NCBI RefSeq assembly: GCF_040939455.1
Contig: NC_134136.1
Coordinates: 100,924,014 to 100,988,013 of the forward strand
Origin: Microcebus murinus
Taxonomy: Eukaryota > Chordata > Mammalia > Primates > Cheirogaleidae
DNA length: 64,000 bases
Direction: 5' to 3'
The notes under the pieces were generated by a model. It saw nothing but the letters and a program-made list of their open reading frames with translations. It was not told where the DNA came from and did no database searches. A program made the translations under genes and the position numbers. This document shows positions 1-12,436 of this stretch, piece by piece (within the stretch, counting starts at the first letter, position 1; the number at the start of each line of letters is the position of its first letter).

Positions 1-191
1 CCTCCTGAGTAGCTGAGACTACAGGTGTGCATCATCACATGCAACTAATATTTTTATTTATTTATTTATTTTTCGTAGAGACGTGATCTGGCTTTTGCTC
101 AGGCTAGTCTTGAACTAGTGACCTCAAGGAATCCTCCGTCCTAGGCCTCTCAGAGTGCTAGGATTATAGGCCTGAGCCACCACACTTGGCC
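1..191 (-). repeat. Alu SINE, partial, antisense, cut by window edge
   Basis: The + strand reads as the reverse complement of an Alu: 'cctcctgagtagctgagactacagg', then an A/T-rich centre, 'gctcaggctagtcttgaac', and finally 'ggattataggcctgagccaccac'. The left edge of the window cuts the element, so its poly-A side is missing. The (attt)n stretch at about 50-73 is a local expansion. Confidence 0.85.
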
Positions 192-1630
192 CAGTCCAAT
201 AATTTAAAACAACTATAATTACTATGCCAAAGGCTGTAATAGAAAAGGTGAACAATATGAAAGAATAGGTAAGTAATGTAAGCAGAAAGATGAGAGAGAA
301 TTGAGTTAAAGATGTTAATTGTTAAAAGAAAAAAAGGCAACCAAGAATTGTATATTTAGCAAAATTATGCTTCAAAATGAAGATGAAAAAACACTTTCTC
401 ACACAAATAAAAACTAAAAACAGAAGAAATTTGTCACCAGGAAACATGCATCTGCAGGCACAGATAAATCCTTGACTTGACTTTCTAGTCTTAAAAGTCT
501 AATCTGAGATTCCTTATAAAAAAGTTCCAGGAAAGCCAACATAAAAAAGAAGGACTATGTGGCCAATAACTATTCTGGATGCAATTCATGCAAATAATCT
601 AGCCTAGTACAATAAAACTAAAACTTATGTTGCAAATACATTGGTCCTACTATGATATACCCTTGATAAAAATGAGAAATATACAGAGAAAAAATTGTTT
701 CAGGAGGACTTACAATACACCTGTCATTAGATTCTAGCCTTGTTCATTTTTTCTGAGTTTTTGTTATTTGCCTACAAATTGGCATTGGTCCTTGATTTAA
801 TTTCCCTCTTCTCTGTGGGACAAGATCTCCTGAGAATGAGCCTTTCTAGTGTTACTGAAAGCTGTGCCACTTGTCCATGAGGCCCAATAAGGAAGACAAG
901 TGCTTTGAGGAGGAAGGAAAGAGAGAGAGTTTCCTTTTTTGACAAAGGAGGAAATGTGGTAGATCTTCTTGTCTCAAAATCCTGAGTTTTCCTGAACATA
1001 GACAGAAATACAGAGCTTTTAAAGGGAGAGTTCTCAACTTCAGGCAATTACTGTGGTAAACTATTCTAATCTTCCCATCTTGGTCAAAAACAAAGCCTAT
1101 GAACTCTGCCAGCCTCCCACCTAGGGGGCTGGCTCCATCTGGGAGCTTAAGAAAAGACTTAACCTGCCTCAGGGATGCAGGCCAGGCTGCAGGTCTCAAA
1201 AGAGTGGGGGAAGTTTTAAAAAGACAGAAAATTTTTTTGCCCTTTTTTTTTCAGGCCATCCCCTTTGTTATTCCACTGACATGGAATTAGCTGAAACACA
1301 CAACCATGAACTCATGTCTTCTACAGTGCTTTCTCCAAAGGATTTTTAAGAAGGGGGGGGGGTAAAAAAAAATCTCAGTAATACTCCCCTCAACTCCTTA
1401 TGCAAAAGGAAAAGTGAAGGCCTCAGGTTCCTGGGAAGGACTGACCCCACTGATCACTGATAAGAAAATCCCTTGCTGGCTTCCCTTAAGCAAGGTAGTG
1501 CAAATTGTAACTTTAAGTCTGCAGGCTAAGTCTAGGTCCTAAAACTAGTCTGTTCTAATCCACACTAATAATGAATTACAAGTTTATCTTCCCAGGTACA
1601 GAAAAAGAGTCAAGATAAGATTAAACATTC
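192..1630. other. Intergenic, no gene seen
   Basis: 192-770 is AT-rich with no recognised element. 771-1630 is less AT-rich and contains purine runs and a poly-G/poly-A stretch near 1350-1372. Open frames of about 100 codons at 772-1199 on the - strand overlap each other in different frames and show no domain. This may be decayed retroviral or other repeat sequence, but I cannot name it. Confidence 0.4.
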
Positions 1631-1639
1631 TTATGTTCC

Positions 1640-2410
1640 AGCAGGTGTGAATAGCTCTTGGCTGAAGAAAATCCCGAGCAGCACACAGAGAGTTGGAGAG
1701 GCGGCCTCAGAGAGGCATATCTGCCACCAAACTCTGAGCGCCCCTTTTTCGTTTTCTTTAAGTTTTATACCTTTTTGGGGGTTACAGTTAGCCAATGGCA
1801 AGTTTTCACAAAAGTTACTTCATTTACATAGTAGTCAGCCAATCAGAAGTATGTCCCAAAAGTTACCTCATTTACATAGTAGTCAGCCAATCAGAAGTAT
1901 GACCCAAAAGTTACTTCATTTACATGGTAGTCAACCAATCAGAAGTATGACCCCAAATCACCTCATCAGCTCTGAGTGTTAGTAGCTGCTCAATTTAGGA
2001 ATGGGATCAGTGAAACAGGAGAGTTTTGGTGGATAGCCCTGACACTTCCACCTACCCAGAGACATCTACATAATTGATGTTTCCTTCACTCCCTTTTACT
2101 CTGTAACAAGGGAGTGTTACTCTGTAACACTCCCTTTTACTCTGCCTTATCTTATGAAAAATGTAGATTTCCTGGGCCCCACAAGGATGCAACTATTTTG
2201 CCTCACTGTCTAGATACCTGCTTTTTATAGTCTTTCTGTATGCCCTATCCCTCTTAAATTCTGTAGCTCCCAAATTCCCCTGCAAAAAACGTCACAGATT
2301 TGTCTGTGGTGTGTGTTTTTCATGGGTGCATCCTCAAACTTTGGCTTAGTAAACCTTTATTGATTGAGATATTTGTTTGGGTCACTTATTCTGGGTTGTT
2401 GCCAGCAATC
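1640..2410 (+). repeat. LTR-like block with CCAAT tandem repeat
   Basis: Four CCAAT motifs lie at 1792, 1839, 1887 and 1935; the last three sit in a 48-bp tandem unit. Further right, at about 2285-2405, a stretch resembles the R/U5 end of a class I endogenous retrovirus LTR ('cctcaaactttggcttagtaaacc', then 'gattgagatatttg'). Together these suggest a decayed LTR on the + strand. No retroviral gene is recognisable nearby. The boundaries are uncertain, and parts could belong to two elements in opposite orientation. Confidence 0.4.
1810..1953 (+). repeat. Three-copy 48-bp tandem repeat carrying CCAAT boxes
   Basis: The unit begins with 'aaaagttacttcatttacat' and ends with 'agccaatcagaagtatg'. 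Copies start at 1810, 1858 and 1906, exactly 48 bp apart. Because 48 is a multiple of three, the repeat gives an open frame with a repeated 16-residue pattern that is not a protein signal. Tandem U3 enhancer units of this kind are common in LTRs. Confidence 0.9.
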
Positions 2411-2600
2411 AATGTTAAAGAATTTTTTCACAGACAAGAAGGATGTAGACCAGAAATTCAGATCTACATAAAGTCAGAAGAGTGTTATCACAGAATAAAG
2501 GAAAGTGAAATAATTTTTTTATTTCTTTTTCTTAGTTGATTTAATATTAAATAACAATTTGTTCAAAATAATAATTGCAACAATGTTTTCAGTGATTATA

Positions 2601-2917
2601 TCTTTATTTTCCTTTTTTTTTTTTTTTTTTTTTTTTGTAGAGACAGGGTCTCACCCTGTTGCCTGGGCTGGACTGTAGTAATGTGTTCTTAGCTCACTAT
2701 AACCTTGAACTCCTGGTTTTAAGCAGTCATTCTGGCTTAGTTTCCTGAGTAGCGAGGACTACAGATGTGTGCCACCATGCCTGGCTAATTTTTGTTTTTT
2801 TGTAGAGACAGAGTCTTGCTATGTTGCCCAGGGTGGCCCCAAACTCCTGGCTTCAAGTGATTTTCCTCACTCAACCTCTCAAAATTCTGGGATTATAGGC
2901 AGGAGCCATCACATCCT
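2601..2917 (-). repeat. Alu SINE, antisense, with target duplication
   Basis: A long T run is followed by 'gtagagacagggtctcacc' and a second arm starting 'gtagagacagagtcttgc', ending near 'gcaggagccatcac'. The flanks carry a matching direct repeat 'gtgattata' (2592-2600 and 2918-2926), consistent with a target-site duplication. It is a dimeric Alu, diverged from the consensus. Confidence 0.9.
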
Positions 2918-3340
2918 GTGATTATACCTTATGAATAAGTAAAACAAATGACAGCTATGTTATAAGACAGAGGAGAGAGGTATTTAGAATGCTCTTCTAT
3001 AAAGTAATCATACTATCTGTGAAGTGAGAGAGAGAGTTATTTGAAAGTGGACTTGGATTAGTGCAAATGCATATTGCAAATTCTAGGGCGACCTATAAAG
3101 AAGTAAGAAAAGAAGTGTAATTGCTCTGCTAAAAGAGGAAAGAAAATGGATTGTACAAAATGCTTCCTTAAAACCAGTAAAGGCAGCAAAAGATTGAAAG
3201 ACAAAAAAGGAAAACAAAGGTAACAAATAGAAAATAGTAACAAAATTGGTAGATATTAATCCAGCTATACCCATAATCACTTTAAAAGTCAGTGGTCTAA
3301 CTATTCCAATTAAAAGACAGACATTTTCAGAGAGGATTAA

Positions 3341-3688
3341 CCACTTCAGTACGGCGCTCACAGGCCGCAAAGCCTTGCCCACAGCCAGCACTCATAGTCC
3401 GCACGATAGTTTGTGCTGTGTATTGACGACCAATCCATTTTGCTCTTATGTGATGAGGAAAGCTTGAAAGCACTGAAAGCTTGTTTTACTTTATAGGCAG
3501 CTTTACTTGTAATGTAAATCAGAATAGGTAACATATACATATATGTTTTCATTACGTTATATTTAAATGTTCACTATTTTATTTTGTTAAATGAAAAATT
3601 AGAAAAGTCATATCATGGCTGTCGACTACAGTCACTGTGCGCGTTCATCTGTGGCTATTGGCTATAGTCGACGCTGGTCCTGATGTGG
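3341..3688. mobile_element. Non-autonomous piggyBac-type element (MITE) at TTAA
   Basis: A 348-bp block is flanked on both sides by TTAA (3337-3340 and 3689-3692), the invariant piggyBac target. Its ends are imperfect inverted repeats: CCACTTCAGTACGGCGC at the left, and CCACATCAGGACCAGCGTC on the opposite strand at the right. Removing the block plus one TTAA rejoins L1 ORF2 sequence ('...cagagaggattaaaaagaaataagacc...'), so the insertion site is exact. It holds no open frame and must have been moved in trans. The element has more CpG and GTCGAC-type sequence than its surroundings. Confidence 0.8.
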
Positions 3689-3974
3689 TTAAAAAGAAAT
3701 AAGACCAAACTGTATATTGTCTACAAGAATCCCACTTTAAATATAAAGGTACAGATAGATTCAAAATAAAGGAATGGAAAAAGATTTATCATTTTAACAC
3801 AAATGAAAAGAAAGATGGAGTAACCATATTTATTTTAAACAAAGCAGAATTCAGATCCAGGCAATTATGAGGGTTAAAGTGGGACATGATAAAAGAGTCA
3901 ATTCTCAAAAAAGATATAACAGTCATTATTGGGTATTTACCAAAAAACACAGTGTTAAAAACAGTCACATAAAA

Positions 3975-4425
3975 CACTTCTTTTCCTTTGGGTAGACATC
4001 TAGTAATGTAATTGCTGGATCAATTCATGAGGTGATTAAAAAATGTGGTATATGTCTACCATGGAATACTACTCAGTCATGAAGAAGGATGGCTTAATGC
4101 CTTTTGTAACAATTTGGATAGAATGGGAGACCATTATCCTAAGTGAAGTATCACAAGAATGGAAAAACAAAAACCACAAGTACTCACTATTAAATTGGAA
4201 CCAATTCATGGGCCCACATGTGCTTAGAGGTAAGCAAATCTCAAAGGAAATCAAGCAGGGGAGAGAGCAAAGGAGGGGGTGGGCAAAAACCTACTTAACG
4301 GGTACAATGAGCACTATCTGGATAACAGGCACTTTTTTACCCCTGACTCGAGCATTATAAAAGGGATCCATGTAACCAAGAACATTTGTACCCCATAATA
4401 CTTTGAAATTTGTTTTATAAAGAGT
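3975..4425 (+). repeat. L1 3' end with short 5' inversion
   Basis: 3975-4022 reads as antisense L1 ('cttcttttcctttgggtagac'). At 4023 the sense 3' end begins ('attcatgaggtgattaaaaaatgtgg') and runs to 'ttgtaccccataatactttg'. The residual translation (MEYYSVMKKDG...) is the end of ORF2. This arrangement fits a 5'-truncated L1 that inserted by twin priming. It is nested in the older L1. Confidence 0.75.
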
Positions 4426-5148
4426 CATATAAGGTAAATACTGACAAGTCCACTCTTAAAGTTCAAGACTTCAACACAACTATACCAGTAACTGACAGAT
4501 AAAGCAGGCAGAAAAGCAGTAGGAATATACTTAAACTGAACAGCACCATAAATTAACTAGATCTAAATGACTGTTATAGAATATTTAACACAACAAACCA
4601 GAAAACAAAGTTTTTCAAGCCCACATGGAACATACATCAAGATAAACCACATTCTGTCTCATAAAAATATAGCATTACACTTAAAGAAACAGAAATCATA
4701 CAATGTATGCTCTAAGACCAACCACAATGGAATTAATCTAGAAATTGGTAACAGAAAGATATGAGGAAAATGCCAAAATACTTGGAGATTAAATAACATA
4801 CTTCTAAATAACAAATGAGTCAAAGAAGGAGTGTCAAGAGAAATTTTGTTTTAAAATTAATTTCATTTTGAACTAAATGAAATGAAAATACAACACATCA
4901 AAATGTGTGAAGTACAGCAAAAGTAGTGTTTGTAGTAAAATTTATAGCACTGAATGCATATATAAGAAAAGAAGGTATATCCAATATAATGATCTAAACT
5001 TCCACCTAGATAAAGAGCAAATTAAATACAAAGAAGAAAAGAAATATAAATATTAGAACAAATATCATTGAAACTGAAAACATCAGTAGGGAAAAATCAA
5101 TAAAACTAAAAGCCAATTCTTTGATAAGATATAAAAAAATTGATAAAC

Positions 5149-6292
5149 CTGAGCATTTTTTCATATGTTTATTGGCCATTTATTTATCTTCTTTTGAAAA
5201 GCTTCTGTTCATGTCTTCTGCCCACTTTTCAATGGGTTGGTTGTTTTTGTGTGTGTGTATGTGTGGCTGATTTGCTTGTGTTCTCTGTAGATTCTAGATA
5301 TTATCCCTGTATCAGATATATAGCTTATGAATATTTTCTCCCATTCTGTATGTTGTATATTTGATCTGTTGGTTATTTCCTTAGTTGTGCAGAAGTTTTT
5401 TAGTTTAATCAAATCCTATTTATTTATTTATTTTTTTGTTGCTATGATTGCCATAGGGGTCTTAGCCATAAATTCTTTGCCTAGGCCAGTATCCAGAAGA
5501 GTTTTATCTACAGTTTCCTCTAGAATTCTTATGGCTTCATTCCTTATATATAAATCTTTTACCAATCTTGAATTAATTCATCAGAGAAATGCAAATTAAA
5601 ACCACAATGAGATATTACTTTACTCCTGTTAGAATGGCTTTTATTAAATGATCTAGAAGTAACAGGTGTTGGCATGGCTGCAGAGAAAAAGGAACACTTA
5701 TACCCTGTTGGTAGGACTGCAAATTAGTAAAATCACTAAGGAAAACAGTATGGAAAGTCCTCAAAGACCTAAAAGTAGACCTAGGATTTGATCCCAGCAA
5801 TCCTACTACAGGGTATTTGGCCAAAGGAAAAAAAGACACCTGCACTGCAATGATTATTGCAATACAATTCACAATTACAAAGATCTGGAATCATTTCAAG
5901 TGCCCATCAATTCATGAGTAGATCAACAAAATGTGGTATATGTATACCATGGAGTACTACTCATCCATAGAAAAGGGTGATTTAATGCCTTTTGCAGCAA
6001 TTTGGATGAAACTGGAGACCATTATCCTAAGCGAAGTATCACAGTAATAGAAAAACAAACACCACATGTACTCACTATTAAACTGTAACTAATTGATGAG
6101 CACACATGTGCACAAAGGAATGTAAAACTCAGTGGAAATCAAGAAGGAGGGAGGAGAGAGAAGGGGTAACGCAAAAATCTACCTAATGGGTAGTAGTGTG
6201 ACTCTACAGTAACTGTGACTCCAGCATTACAAAAGCATTCCATGCAGTAACCAAATCATTTGTACTCCCCTTAATATTTTGAATTAAAAAAG
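5149..6292 (+). repeat. Twin-primed L1 (inverted 5' part) with perfect 15-bp TSD
   Basis: About 5149-5580 is antisense to the ORF2 C-terminal third; its - strand translation contains GKEFM-, WEKIF- and KNF-like pieces. From about 5580 the sequence is sense, from 'cagagaaatgcaaattaaaacc' to the tail 'aatattttgaattaaaaaag'. The inverted part is the segment that normally precedes the sense part, as twin priming predicts. The 15-bp sequence AAAAAATTGATAAAC occurs at both edges (5134-5148 and 6293-6307), and the host L1 reads through after removal. Confidence 0.88.
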
Positions 6293-6307
6293 AAAAAATT
6301 GATAAAC

Positions 6308-6655
6308 GTCCATTTGCCTTAACTAAGAAAACAGAAGATACAAATTGTCAATACCAAAAATGAAAGAGGGACCATCACTAATGATTCTATGGACACTAAA
6401 AAGACAAACATATATTATGAACAACTCTACACTCACCAATTTGGTAGCCTAGAAGAGGTAGGCCAATTCCTTGAAAGACACAATCTACCAAAACTAATAC
6501 AGGGAGAGATCGATCTTCCAATTAGGCCTACCTCTATTAAGGAAATGGAATCAATAATTAATAACCTTGCCAAACAGAAAACAACAGTCTCAGATGAACT
6601 CACTGGTGAATTCTTCCAATGTTTAGGAATAAATGATACCAATTCCCAACAAATA
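6308..6655 (+). repeat. Continuation of old L1 ORF2 after nested insertion
   Basis: The host element resumes at 'gtccatttgccttaactaag' and runs through the region translating as YYEQLYTHQFGSLEEVGQF and LPIRPTSIKEMESIINNL, the L1 ORF2 linker before the reverse transcriptase domain. This explains the open frame of about 135 codons at 6389-6796, which is a retrotransposon remnant rather than a host gene. Confidence 0.8.
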
Positions 6656-7995
<1,340 letters not shown>

Positions 7996-8177
7996 AAATA
8001 ATTTCGGTTTTCCTGGATAATCCATAAATATTTGCAGTTGGCCAATTATTTTTACTGATTTTCTCATGTGAAACACTTTCACTCCTTTAAAAAAAGTCAT
8101 TCTGTCACTAACAGTTAAATTTGTTCAAGTGTCTTCTATCATTAATAAGTAAAATATATATTAAAAAACTCTTATAG

Positions 8178-9030
8178 ACATTGGCCTAGGCAAATAATTT
8201 ATGAAGAAGACCCCAAAAGCAATCACAGCAACAACAAAAATAAATAAATGGGACCTGATCAAATTAAAAAGCTTCTGCACAGCCAAGGAACTATCACAAG
8301 AGCAAACAGACAACCTACAGAATAGGAGAAAATATTTGCATGCTATACATCTGATAATGGGCTAATAATTAGAATCTCTACAGAACTCAGAAAAATTAGT
8401 AAGAAAAAAATCCAACAACCCCATTAAAAAGTGGGCAAAATGAATGCGATGCGCACCACCTGGAGGATGGGCACGCTTGAAGCTCTGACACGGTGGGGTG
8501 GGTGGGGAGAGATGGCAGGGGCAATATATGTAACCTTAACAATATTTGTACCCCCATAATATGATGAAATAAAAAGAGGGAAAAAAAAGAAGCAAAGGAC
8601 ATAACCAGAAACTTTTCAAAAGAAGATAGACTAATGGCCAAAACATGTATGAAAAAATGCTCAACATCTCTAATCATCAGGGAAATGCAAATCAAAACCA
8701 CAAAGAGATATCACTTAATTCCAATGAGAATGGCCTTTATTAACAAGTCCCAAAACAATAAATATTGGCGTGGATGTGGAGAGATAGGAACACTCCTACA
8801 TTGCTAGTGGGACTGCAAACTAATTCAACCTCTGTGGAAAGAAATATAGAGATACAGGTAGATCTACCATTTGATCCAGCAATCCCTTTACTTGGCATCT
8901 ACCCAAAAGAACAAAAGACATTCTATAAAAAAGGCATCTGCGCTTGAATGTTTATAGCAGCACAACTGATAATTGCAAAGATGTGGAATCAACCCAAGTA
9001 CCCATCAATACATGAGTGGATTAATAAAAT

Positions 9031-9080
<50 letters not shown>

Positions 9081-9445
9081 TATCATGGAATATTATTCAG
9101 CTACAAGAAACAATGGTGATCTAGCACCTCTTGTATTATCCTGGATAGAGCTAGAGCCCATTCTACTAAGTCCAGTATCCCAGGAATGGAAAAATAAGCA
9201 CCACTTGTACTCACCATCAAATTGGTTTTAACTGATCAACACCTAAGTGCGCATATAAGAATAACATTCATTGGGTGTCAGGCCGATCAGAGGAGGGAGA
9301 AGGGGATGGGTAAATTCACACTTAATGGGTGCCATCTGCACTGTCTGGGGTTGAGCATGCTTGTAGCTCTGACCCAGGTGGTCCAAGGGAATATATATAA
9401 CCTCAGTGTTTTGACCCCTATAATATTTCAAAATAAAAAATATAT
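8178..9445 (+). repeat. L1 3' part with nested L1 3' UTR fragment and (TA)(CA) microsatellite
   Basis: It begins in the ORF2 C-terminal region ('ggcctaggcaaataatttatg') and runs to the 3' end ('gacccctataatatttcaaaat'). At about 8441-8590 a piece of L1 3' UTR with its own tail ('gtacccccataatatgatg' plus A-rich) interrupts ORF2 inside 'gtgggcaaa|...|gcaaaggac', so a second L1 tail inserted here. A (TA)n(CA)n microsatellite at about 9033-9080 lies inside the 3' portion. Confidence 0.85.
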
Positions 9446-9660
9446 ATATATAAGTAAAATACAACACAGCAAAATACCCCATGGATCTGAAAACCTGCTT
9501 TAAATAAATCTCTTATTTCTCCCCTTAATATTTTTTGCACCCCTTAGTGTTTGTATGCATAAACACAGAACCACACAATATAAACATATATTTATATATT
9601 CAAAATATTATGGAGCATTCAAACAGATATATTCAACTTATAAAAAAATAAGAGAGCACT
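9446..9660. other. AT-rich spacer
   Basis: This is a short AT-rich stretch between L1 copies with a (TA)n run near 9439-9452. No gene or named repeat is seen. Confidence 0.4.
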
Positions 9661-11530
9661 ACACATAAAGCTCTCTTAGCACAATTGTTGGAAACACCCC
9701 AAGCAGTACTCAAAGAGATGTTTATTGCATTAAATAGATTGATTAGATAAAAATGTTTAAAATATCCAAACAATTCAAGAAGCTGTAGAATGAATAGCAT
9801 ATTAAATACAAAGCAGTAGAAGGTAGAAAATAATGCAGATAAATGAAAAGCAATGAATTAGAAAATGGTAGAGGCAACTAATAAAATTCAGTTCTTTGAA
9901 AGGATTTATATAGCAATTTACATAAGTATTATTGATTACAAGTGAAAGAAGCAGAGATAAATGATATTTACAAATAAAATTGTACAAAACTTAGGTGCAA
10001 AAGAGATTTAACACTAATGAGGGAACACTATCAATAAGTATTATTAATATCTCAAGATAACAAATGGTGAACAAGGAAAAGATTCTATCTAAAGAATTTC
10101 AGGTTATATAAACTCAAAGGAATTTTAGAATCAGGAAATTATAATCCTGCAGCCACTAATGGATTGATGAATAAAAGTGATGGCTTTGAACATCACCACA
10201 AAGGAGACCGCGGACACTATTTATTTTCAAGTGAAAAGCGCCGTGTCACCTCTGGCATACCCACCAATAAACAAAAATAAACAAACCTTAATCTAATAAA
10301 GATTCTACTTATAAAATTGGAGAATTGTTAATGGTAAATGTTAGGTAATTGGGTTCATTATTCTGTTTTCTGTATTATTGTATATATTTGAGAATTTCTG
10401 TGATAAAAAGATTTTATTATAAATATCACACCTTTAAATGTGAAAACCTAAGTAAAATGGAGCAAATTTTAGCAAAAAATAAATAACTAAAAAGGTTCAT
10501 AAAGAAATAAAAATCTTCAAATGCACAATACAAACCAAAATAGCCCGAGGCACCATCAAAATGTTCCAAGACCAGCCAGACTTGGAGGCCTATTACTCCA
10601 AATGATGAAGAAAAAACTAAGCCCCATCTCATGTAAACTCTTCCAAACCATATATAAAAATTGGTAATTATTCAACCACTTTAACAGGAGAATTTCCTTG
10701 ATACATAGACCAGATGAGAATGCCCCAATAAAGTACCATTTGAGACAAGCTCACTCACATAGAGACAAAAATATCCTAAATAAATTCACAGGCTGTCTAA
10801 TAAAGCAGTGAATTAGTGAAGAAGTAGGCTGTGTCCAAGGAATGTAAAGATGATATCACATAGAAAATAGCATCAGGTGGAAATCACTAGTTTGTCAAAA
10901 AAGGTGAAAAAACGTGAACATGTGAAAAAGCCTCAAAAAAATCCTTCGGCATAAGTCCATGATAATATCTTTTAGTAAACTTAGATTAGGTGAGAATTTC
11001 CATTTTGTAAAATCTGTAATGAACATAGTAAATGTGAAACATTACAAATATCTTTAATAGAGCCCAGAAGAAAACACAGCTTTATAACATCAACTCTATA
11101 TTGTTGACAACTGGATGAAAATACACAGCTAGTCCGTAACTACAATAAAAGTAACAAAGTAAATTAGAGGTAAGAATAATGAAATAATAGTGGTAACAAT
11201 ATGATCTCTTAATTTAAAAACAAAACAAAACAAAATAATTGGTGTAGAAAATATTTACATGTATGAGGAAATTAAGGAAACTAATGCATAAAGATCACTT
11301 TGGGAATGTCAGGAGTCTAGTCACATAAAATCCAAAACTGATTAGAAAATGTAATGGAAAATATAACTTTCAGAACAGCAATGATAGCCAAAATATACCT
11401 AAAAGAAAACAAAATGTAAATGTACAAGTTCTTAGTGGAGACAAATATTAAAATGTAATGAAACATTTATGAAAAAGAAGTCTCCAGTGGAGCAGGTCAT
11501 TATGTATATTTACTAACACAGAGAATATTG
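9660..11530 (+). repeat. Degraded old LINE (L1M/HAL1-like) on + strand
   Basis: Scattered blocks follow the order of L1 ORF2. At 9690-9900 there is an 'aaagagatgtttattgcattaaat' to 'gcaactaataaaattcagttc' stretch. At about 10,740-10,860 there is 'caaaaatatcctaaataaattcac'. At about 11,050-11,460 are remnants of the reverse transcriptase region. All frames are broken. A CpG-rich islet at about 10,205-10,250 ('gagaccgcgg...aagcgccgtgtc') does not fit and may be a separate insertion. The family assignment is tentative. Confidence 0.45.
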
Positions 11531-12170
11531 CAAAGATATCAATTCTCTTTAAACCTTTACATATTTTTTGCCTTACTCAAATCTGGGAAGATGACAACGA
11601 AACTTGGGCTGCTTCCCACAACCAGAATCAACCATGGAACAATCAAAACAAAAAAAATAAAGATAAAAATAGTATTAGCAACAAAAAAAAGGAAGGAAGA
11701 TGTGACCCCCAAGAGACAGTAAGTTTATATTGAACTAGAACTTGTGTGTGGGCAGGTGGATGTGTGTTCCGAAATGGAGACAGGTCTGTAGCCTGCGATA
11801 GAGGCAGATGACAGAATCTGCATGAAGAAGAGTTTTAAAGATTGGCCGTTGTTTCTTCTATTGGACCTTGGGACAACCCATTTTTTCACTGCTTCACTGC
11901 AGGAATCAGAGGCAGGAACTCAGACCCCATGGGCCAGTACCATGGGTAATATTAGGACAACAAAAACTTTCCGTTGGTTCAGGAAGTGAGCGTCCAGTTA
12001 TGCTAATAACCACCTAAAACCTCTTTGGTGGATGAGGACTGACCTTTACATTATTATTACATTAATATAGAAATATGAAGAATGGACTAAATTAGAATAG
12101 CAAGCATCGCATTGAGTCACACATAATAAGGGCAGAAATTCATTCTTGAAAGTTTTTAATACAGACACTG
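11530..12170. other. Intergenic, unassigned
   Basis: This moderately AT-rich stretch has an A-rich run at 11,640-11,700. I see no domain, gene or named repeat. It ends where the MAGE-type 5' sequence starts. Confidence 0.4.
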
Positions 12171-12436
12171 ATGTCAGCCAAGAGAGGCCCCAGACATAGC
12201 TGTCAGGCTAAGGATTCCCCTCTCTTTCTCCTCAGCGATTTTGCAGGGCATAGTTGGAGGAAGGGGATGGATTCATATGAGAAAAGGGAGAAAACCCTGA
12301 CCCTTCCAGCAGTCAACTTGAAGACCCTGAGTGAGGACTGAGGAGCTCCATACCTCAGAAGAGACAGAACCCACTGCCCTGAGTTTCTCCTCCTTCCCCC
12401 ATCTGGTAACATAACATACCTGAAGCAGCCATGTCT

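Larger units (their letters stand above)
3035..5133 (+). repeat. Old L1, ORF2 5' half, interrupted by three insertions
   Basis: The sequence follows the start of L1 ORF2: 'ggtagatattaatccagc', then 'ccaattaaaagacagaca', then about 3693-3955 and 4440-5133 with the endonuclease-to-linker region ('aacagaaagatatgagg', 'acttctaaataacaaatgag', 'gcataaaatttatagcactgaatgc'-like). It continues after the insertion at 5149 as 6308-6655. The reading frame is full of stops. It is host to a piggyBac-type element (3341-3688), an L1 3' fragment (about 3975-4425) and a twin-primed L1 (5149-6292). Confidence 0.75.

Noticed and set aside
1647..1982. 111-codon frame with a repeated 16-residue pattern
   Set aside because: It is produced by the 48-bp non-coding tandem repeat with CCAAT boxes, whose unit is divisible by three.
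9031..9231. Short frame starting in a (TA)(CA) repeat
   Set aside because: It is the end of L1 ORF2 joined to microsatellite-encoded residues.
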